From positions 1 through 56,360 of the forward strand of contig JAQVXI010000013.1 of assembly GCA_028709215.1 (NCBI GenBank): a stretch of 56,360 bases of DNA. Direction: 5' to 3'. Below are positions 51,793 through 56,360 of the stretch, one piece after another. This stretch comes from Bacteroidales bacterium. Lineage in GTDB: Bacteria; Bacteroidota; Bacteroidia; Bacteroidales; UBA1402. Both the position numbers and the translations under genes were made by a program. The first letter of the stretch is position 1; each line of letters starts with the position of its first letter. The notes under the pieces were generated by a model. It saw nothing but the letters and a program-made list of their open reading frames with translations. It made no database searches and had not been told where the DNA came from.

Positions 51793-54700
51793 ATGAGAAG
51801 AATTACCATTTTTATCGTCTTTTATTTATTGAGCCTTTCGCTCTCAATGGTCGATGCAAAGACACCCTTGAGAAGACCGGTTTCTCCGCAACAACCGATG
51901 TATCTCGTACACATTGATACGTGGAACTATGCGGATCCGCAGAAAATCATTGACTTGATACCGGAAGATATTCGTCCCTACGTAGTGATGAATATATCCC
52001 TTTCCATCAGTCACAACGTAGAAACCAGCCAGTTTCAGGTGGCGGAATACGGGTATGAAATCGCGAAATCCTGGTTGCGTACTTGTGCTCAAAACAATAT
52101 GTGGGCCATTGTTCAACACGCCAGTGGTGGTTTTGCTCAGTTCTCGGATTTTGACTTGTCGGTATATAACGAGTTTTACCGGGATTATCCCAACTTAATC
52201 GGGATCAATTATGCCGAACAGTTCTGGGGTTACGACGCCAACGACGATCCTTTGTCGCCGCGCTGGTCTGATCGAATGAATCATTTTGCCAATCTATTGG
52301 AATTGAGTAATCGCTACGGTGGGTATTTGATTGTAAGCTGGTGTGGCAATCGTTGGAGTACCAACATCAATCCAATTGGTATGATGAAGCGCAATGCCTC
52401 ATTTGCGGAAGCTTGTGAATTGTACACGGAGAATTATTTGTTGTTTGAAAAATACACACAAGAATCCTATCAGTCCGATATGGAAAGCCTTTGTCTGGGT
52501 GCTTATCTCTCCGGTTACAGCGGTAATTACGGCATTCGTTACGACGATACCGGTTGGACGGGTCCCAACGGAGTGCACGAGGATTTTACCATGGCTACCG
52601 GTGGAGCCGTTCATTTGGAACACATGATGCTTACGGGATCGACCATGATTGATGGACCGGAACTCATTTGGACCCAGTGTTTTCGTGAAACCAATCGCCA
52701 GTCCACAACCAACGGCTATACCAAACGCAATTGGGAGACGTTCCCACAGTTTATCAATGTAACCGTTGATATTTTTAGAAAGATCTTGGATGGAACCGTT
52801 CGGATTCCTAGCCGCGAAGAAGTCGTGGAGCGAACCAAATTTGTTGTCATCAATGATGTCAATTCAGGAAGCGGTGATCAAGTCTACAGCAGTCCGGAGA
52901 CATTGTTTGAGGGATTGTATCGTATGGATGGTGATGGAAACTATTGGGATAATAAATCGTTCTTTAAGAAGACGGGGCGTTATCCGACCATACCGACCGT
53001 GTACAATCTGAACGATTCGCTGGCAAAGTCATTTCCTTTTCAGATCAAGCGTTCCCAATACGCTTCCCGCTGGCCCAGCATCAGCAGCAAAGTGCAGGAG
53101 TTTGATGCCCAATTTCCTCAGGAATATACCGGGGATCTGTATGCCGGACGGCACGAAAACGGTTGGGTGATTTACAATCCTTTCAAAACCGGGCAGACTG
53201 CCAGTGCCAGTATTCCGTTCAAGTACAACACTTCGGAACGGGTCGACTTGACGTTTTCGCAGTATACCGCATCCGTGATGAAGGAATACAGCGACCGATT
53301 GACGTTTTATCTGAGCAATTACGATAATGTATTAAATACAGGACTGAAAACAGATGTTATCAAAATCTATGGAAGTACAGTTGAACCCACATTTACGTAT
53401 AAAGATCGAGGCGATCATCAACCCAGTGTGGTGAACGGTTCGTGGAGCGAAGGAGTGTTTACGCTTACTGTTCAACACAACGGTGCACTTGATGTAGAGA
53501 TTGCTTGCTCCGGTACGGCTACCAATCGTTTGACGAACTATACGGAGGCTGTTTTGATTGAGCCCGTTGCGCCACCGGTCTATACCGGGCCGCGTCAATA
53601 CGAGGCGGAGTGTTTTGATTACAAGAGTATTTCGAGTGTCACGACCGGAGGTCAAAACGGATCGATTCGCAATTATACCGGTCAAGGTTATTTGAGGATG
53701 GGAACGAATGCAGGAGCCAGTGTACGCGATACGGTACACGCTTTGCGTTCCGGAATGCATCGATTGGATCTGCGGTATGCCGTTATCGGAGGCAATGTGT
53801 CTACGATGAATTTGTATGTGAACGGAACAAAAGCTCAAATCCCCGTCTTTAGAAGTACAGAAAGTGAAAGTGATTGGGCGGTCTATTCTCAAATGGTTGA
53901 GCTAAAAGCCGGTGCCAACGAGATTATGCTGATCGCCAATCGAGCGGGTTCGTACTCCTTGTTGTTGGATAATATGGTGATCTCACAGGATGGTGAGACC
54001 AATGTGTATCATTTTGAGCAGGATCCGGCTTCGACTGAAGCCTCCACGCCTCCGGCTGAATTGATTGGCATCCAAAGCGGATCGGCCGGTGTTGTTACCT
54101 ATACCGATGTGGCTTCTCAGGTCAGCAAGGGATTGAAGTCCTATTCGGTGGCTGCATTGAACGGAACCGGTGTGGCCGATCTGGAGATGTTTTCACATAC
54201 AGCAGATGATTATCATATCGTTTGGAAGGACTTTGGAGCTACAGTGGGTGCAAAGAGAGGCGTATTGATGCGGGCAACGGGTGAACCGGGCGCTTGTGCG
54301 TATGCAGAAGGCATGAAGCAAGGTTATTTGTTTATCGTCCATAACGACGAACAGCAACACTTGGTATTGAAGCCCTACGTTGCCGGAGCAGATGGTTTGA
54401 CCGCATTGCCTACCCATACATCCAGCTTTACGGTCGATGCCAATGCCGCCTATTGGCTGCGTGCTTCTGCGTATGGAAATCAATTCAAATTTGAATGTTC
54501 GCTCGACAGCATGCAATGGGAAGGTGGTTCCAGTACGCTTTTTGTCGATGACACGTATCGTCAAGGGGGTTCTCAGCTTGTTTGGGGGTTGAATGCCAAC
54601 AATTATTCGTGGATCATGGATAATCTGATCTACAAAGAAGGTCAAATCTCCACATCCAAGATACACCTTACGGGCTTGGATTATACACAGGGTCACGGAC

Positions 54701-56205
54701 CTTCTCCGTCTGCCTCGTTTGAAGTCTCCGCCGCACAATTGTACGATACCTTGAAGGTGTCTGCCAGTGAACCCTTTGAAGTATCCCTGTCAGAAAACGT
54801 CGGTTACGATGCAGCAGTGGATATTCTTCCGGTTCTGGGTGCCGTTACACCTACGACGGTGTTTGTTCGAATGAAAGGAGGTCTCAATATTGATGCGTTT
54901 GAAGGCGCGGTGCGCATCCATTCCAACTTGGTTTCGGGAGACTCGGTACGCATTCAGGGTGTTGTCACACCGGCGCCGGTCAGCCGATTGTATACGTTCA
55001 CGCACGATCGGGTTGCATCCACGGCTCAAACGCCCCCGGCACAATACCTGAGTATCGGAAGCGGAAGTTCTGCTACGGCTGGGGTTGTCAGTTTTACAGA
55101 CTCCCGTTCGTTTGCCAGCAACATGTTCAAACCTTTTTCGGGTGGACAACGCAACGCTACGGGCGCAGTCACGCTGGATCGTTTTTCAAAAACGGCGACC
55201 GACTATTCGATCACTTGGAAACAATGCGTCAACTCCGGTACTTCCGATTACAAAGTCGGTATGTTGCTGCGTGGGGATGCCTCAAAGGTGGGGGATGCGT
55301 CGACGGGTTACGTTCAAGGCATGATGCATGGTTATTTGCTTTTGGTCTACACGGCAAACGGCGGAACCAACAAGGAAACCCAGTTCCGAATCTATCGCTC
55401 TACAGAAGTCTACAATGCGCTGACGATGATGGTCAACTCAAGTGTGAATTCGTTGATTGCTACAGCGAGACAACCCATTTGGTATCGTGCCTCTGTATCG
55501 GGCACTTCTCCGGTCTCGTTAAAAATCGAGTATTCTACGGATAGCATCAATTGGAATATTGGTGCCTCTTCTTCGGATGTAGGCAGTGAAGTCTTTACAG
55601 CCGGATCCAGTCAGATTATCTGGGGTTTGGGTGCGGGTGATGTGACCTTCTTCCTGGATGATATCTTGTTTGACGGGGTGGAGTCGGCGGCAGGAGCCAA
55701 TGCCGATGCGCTTAGCGTCTCCAATGCGTCACTGAGTGGTTTCTCTTATTTAGAAAACAGTGGTCCTTCTGCCAGTCAAACGTTTGTTCTTTCCGGCAAC
55801 ACGTTGGTTGACGACATACATTTGGATGCTCCGAAAGGATATGAGCTGTCCTTATCACCGTCCAGTGGCTATGCATCGTACCTTTCGGTGAAACGAAGTT
55901 CCGGATTGGTGGCCGAAACGACGGTGTATGTACGATTGAAGTCAGGATTGGTGAATGGTGCGTATGAGGGTGCTCTCAGGATTTCTTCTGTGAATGCGCT
56001 GGATCAATTCATTCAACTGATTGGAGCCGTCGATCGGGATCCCAACGCAATCAATACACCGTCAGTGACGGCTACGGTTGTGTCGAGCGAGTATTATGCT
56101 TTGTCCGGACAACGTTTGCAATCCAAACCGGAAACATCCGGCATTTATATTGTGAAGGAATTTATGTCGGATAATACCGTCGTAATCCGGAAGATCAGAA
56201 ACTAA
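51793..56205 (+). CDS. Modular GH98 endo-glycosidase with T9SS-like tail
   Basis: 1470 residues. Signal peptide (about 1-22), a GH98 catalytic domain (about 27-340; RRPVSPQQPMYLVHIDTWNY, INYAEQFWGYD with candidate acid E142) and its beta-rich C-terminal domain (about 350-590). Then a CBM6/35-like domain (about 600-733; YEAECFDY to LLLDNMVIS), two copies of a beta-sandwich plus Ig-like pair (about 737-1057 and 1066-1415), and a 50-residue sorting-like tail (SSEYYALSGQRLQ, TSGIYIVKEF, basic end). GH98 members cut blood-group A/B glycans or complex xylan. The ATG at 51793 gives the signal peptide; the TTG at 51775 does not. Confidence 0.82.
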   Translation: MRRITIFIVFYLLSLSLSMVDAKTPLRRPVSPQQPMYLVHIDTWNYADPQKIIDLIPEDIRPYVVMNISLSISHNVETSQFQVAEYGYEIAKSWLRTCAQNNMWAIVQHASGGFAQFSDFDLSVYNEFYRDYPNLIGINYAEQFWGYDANDDPLSPRWSDRMNHFANLLELSNRYGGYLIVSWCGNRWSTNINPIGMMKRNASFAEACELYTENYLLFEKYTQESYQSDMESLCLGAYLSGYSGNYGIRYDDTGWTGPNGVHEDFTMATGGAVHLEHMMLTGSTMIDGPELIWTQCFRETNRQSTTNGYTKRNWETFPQFINVTVDIFRKILDGTVRIPSREEVVERTKFVVINDVNSGSGDQVYSSPETLFEGLYRMDGDGNYWDNKSFFKKTGRYPTIPTVYNLNDSLAKSFPFQIKRSQYASRWPSISSKVQEFDAQFPQEYTGDLYAGRHENGWVIYNPFKTGQTASASIPFKYNTSERVDLTFSQYTASVMKEYSDRLTFYLSNYDNVLNTGLKTDVIKIYGSTVEPTFTYKDRGDHQPSVVNGSWSEGVFTLTVQHNGALDVEIACSGTATNRLTNYTEAVLIEPVAPPVYTGPRQYEAECFDYKSISSVTTGGQNGSIRNYTGQGYLRMGTNAGASVRDTVHALRSGMHRLDLRYAVIGGNVSTMNLYVNGTKAQIPVFRSTESESDWAVYSQMVELKAGANEIMLIANRAGSYSLLLDNMVISQDGETNVYHFEQDPASTEASTPPAELIGIQSGSAGVVTYTDVASQVSKGLKSYSVAALNGTGVADLEMFSHTADDYHIVWKDFGATVGAKRGVLMRATGEPGACAYAEGMKQGYLFIVHNDEQQHLVLKPYVAGADGLTALPTHTSSFTVDANAAYWLRASAYGNQFKFECSLDSMQWEGGSSTLFVDDTYRQGGSQLVWGLNANNYSWIMDNLIYKEGQISTSKIHLTGLDYTQGHGPSPSASFEVSAAQLYDTLKVSASEPFEVSLSENVGYDAAVDILPVLGAVTPTTVFVRMKGGLNIDAFEGAVRIHSNLVSGDSVRIQGVVTPAPVSRLYTFTHDRVASTAQTPPAQYLSIGSGSSATAGVVSFTDSRSFASNMFKPFSGGQRNATGAVTLDRFSKTATDYSITWKQCVNSGTSDYKVGMLLRGDASKVGDASTGYVQGMMHGYLLLVYTANGGTNKETQFRIYRSTEVYNALTMMVNSSVNSLIATARQPIWYRASVSGTSPVSLKIEYSTDSINWNIGASSSDVGSEVFTAGSSQIIWGLGAGDVTFFLDDILFDGVESAAGANADALSVSNASLSGFSYLENSGPSASQTFVLSGNTLVDDIHLDAPKGYELSLSPSSGYASYLSVKRSSGLVAETTVYVRLKSGLVNGAYEGALRISSVNALDQFIQLIGAVDRDPNAINTPSVTATVVSSEYYALSGQRLQSKPETSGIYIVKEFMSDNTVVIRKIRN

Positions 56206-56217
56206 TCTCTATCTACT

Positions 56218-56258
56218 GAGGTGCTTGGTAAATTAAACGCCAGGCACCTCTGTTTTTT
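56218..56258 (+). terminator. Rho-independent terminator after GH98
   Basis: GAGGTGCTTGG (56218-56228) pairs with CCAGGCACCTC (56240-56250), 11 bp with one G-T wobble, then six T (56253-56258). Confidence 0.85.
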
Positions 56259-56295
56259 ACAGCAGTAGTACGAACGTATATGTAATATAGATAAC

Positions 56296-56360
56296 ATGAA
56301 GCGAGGAAATAAAATCTATGGAGTCATCCTGTTTGTGATGATGAGCCTTGTGTCTGCTTT
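56296..56360 (+). CDS. Start of an exported protein, partial
   Basis: Only 21 codons fit before the right edge. MKRGNKIYGVILFVMMSLVSA is a signal peptide: basic start, hydrophobic core and a cleavage-type VSA end. The terminator 38 bp upstream makes it a new transcription unit, but no clear TAnnTTTG box is visible before it. Probably a further carbohydrate gene, judged only by position; its family cannot be told. Confidence 0.6.
   Translation, partial: MKRGNKIYGVILFVMMSLVSA

Noticed and set aside
53332-53892. A 186-codon frame antisense to the GH98 gene
   Set aside because: No signal peptide, domain or promoter box; it lies wholly inside the coding region of a real modular protein.
54000-56050. 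Repeats in the GH98 gene as DNA repeats or an array
   Set aside because: They are diverged protein modules of about 320-350 residues with no DNA-level identity of repeat-array type.
1-56360. CRISPR arrays, tRNA/rRNA genes, insertion sequences or prophage
   Set aside because: Read for direct-repeat arrays, tRNA-like cloverleaf ends, transposase or integrase motifs and terminal repeats; none seen.

Overview
The window is a chromosomal segment from a Bacteroidota genome, most likely order Bacteroidales. The signs are a SusC/SusD pair, tandem NigD-like lipoproteins, PorX/PorW-type proteins, Bacteroidota-only families (DUF4834, the FeoB-associated Cys-rich peptide, the YraN-BirA and Psd-PssA gene pairs), and repeated use of the Bacteroides-type promoter (-33 TTG/TTTG, about 20 bp, -7 TAnnTTTG). 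I found no rRNA, tRNA, CRISPR array, insertion sequence or phage genes.

Layout. (1) 1-11.7 kb is core: radC (cut by the left edge) and efp on the minus strand; rpmH; an envelope operon (PASTA protein, RluD-type pseudouridine synthase, ddl, acyltransferase) running into two NigD-like lipoproteins; an AI-2E-type permease; a PBP4-type carboxypeptidase; an unknown protein, rsmI and a coiled-coil lipoprotein. (2) 11.7-24 kb is accessory: an AT-rich leader, SusC, SusD, a Calx-beta-like lipoprotein, then a secreted M16 peptidase and a secreted M6-type metallopeptidase translationally coupled to hflX. The neighbours point to peptide or protein uptake more than to glycans. (3) 24-38.3 kb is mostly housekeeping: yaaA, an apiosidase-like hydrolase, fumarase, pyrH-frr-rsgA, yraN-birA, a small possible RHH protein with tadA, psd-pssA-DUF4834, dnaE and trxA. 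(4) 38.3-44.8 kb, minus strand, is an apparent operon aroA - Cys-motif membrane protein - porW-like - porX-like - tsaE. The last three genes are joined by 4-nt stop/start overlaps. (5) 44.9 kb to the end is a carbohydrate cluster: a GH28 polygalacturonase-type gene, a short minus-strand insert (Met-sulfoxide reductase and a FeoB-associated peptide), then a GH97 / double-GH43 / GH98 operon, and the first codons of another exported protein at the right edge.

How it fits together. The GH98 protein and the M6 peptidase both end in short domains that look like type IX secretion (T9SS) sorting tails, and the T9SS regulator/lipoprotein pair PorX/PorW lies between them. GH97 and the double GH43 have plain signal peptides and no tail. 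A simple model is surface endo-cleavage by GH98 followed by periplasmic trimming by GH97 and GH43. The strongest candidates for something new are the 819-residue protein with two complete GH43 catalytic domains, the protease-linked SusCD locus, and the GH98 protein with two copies of a two-module unit.
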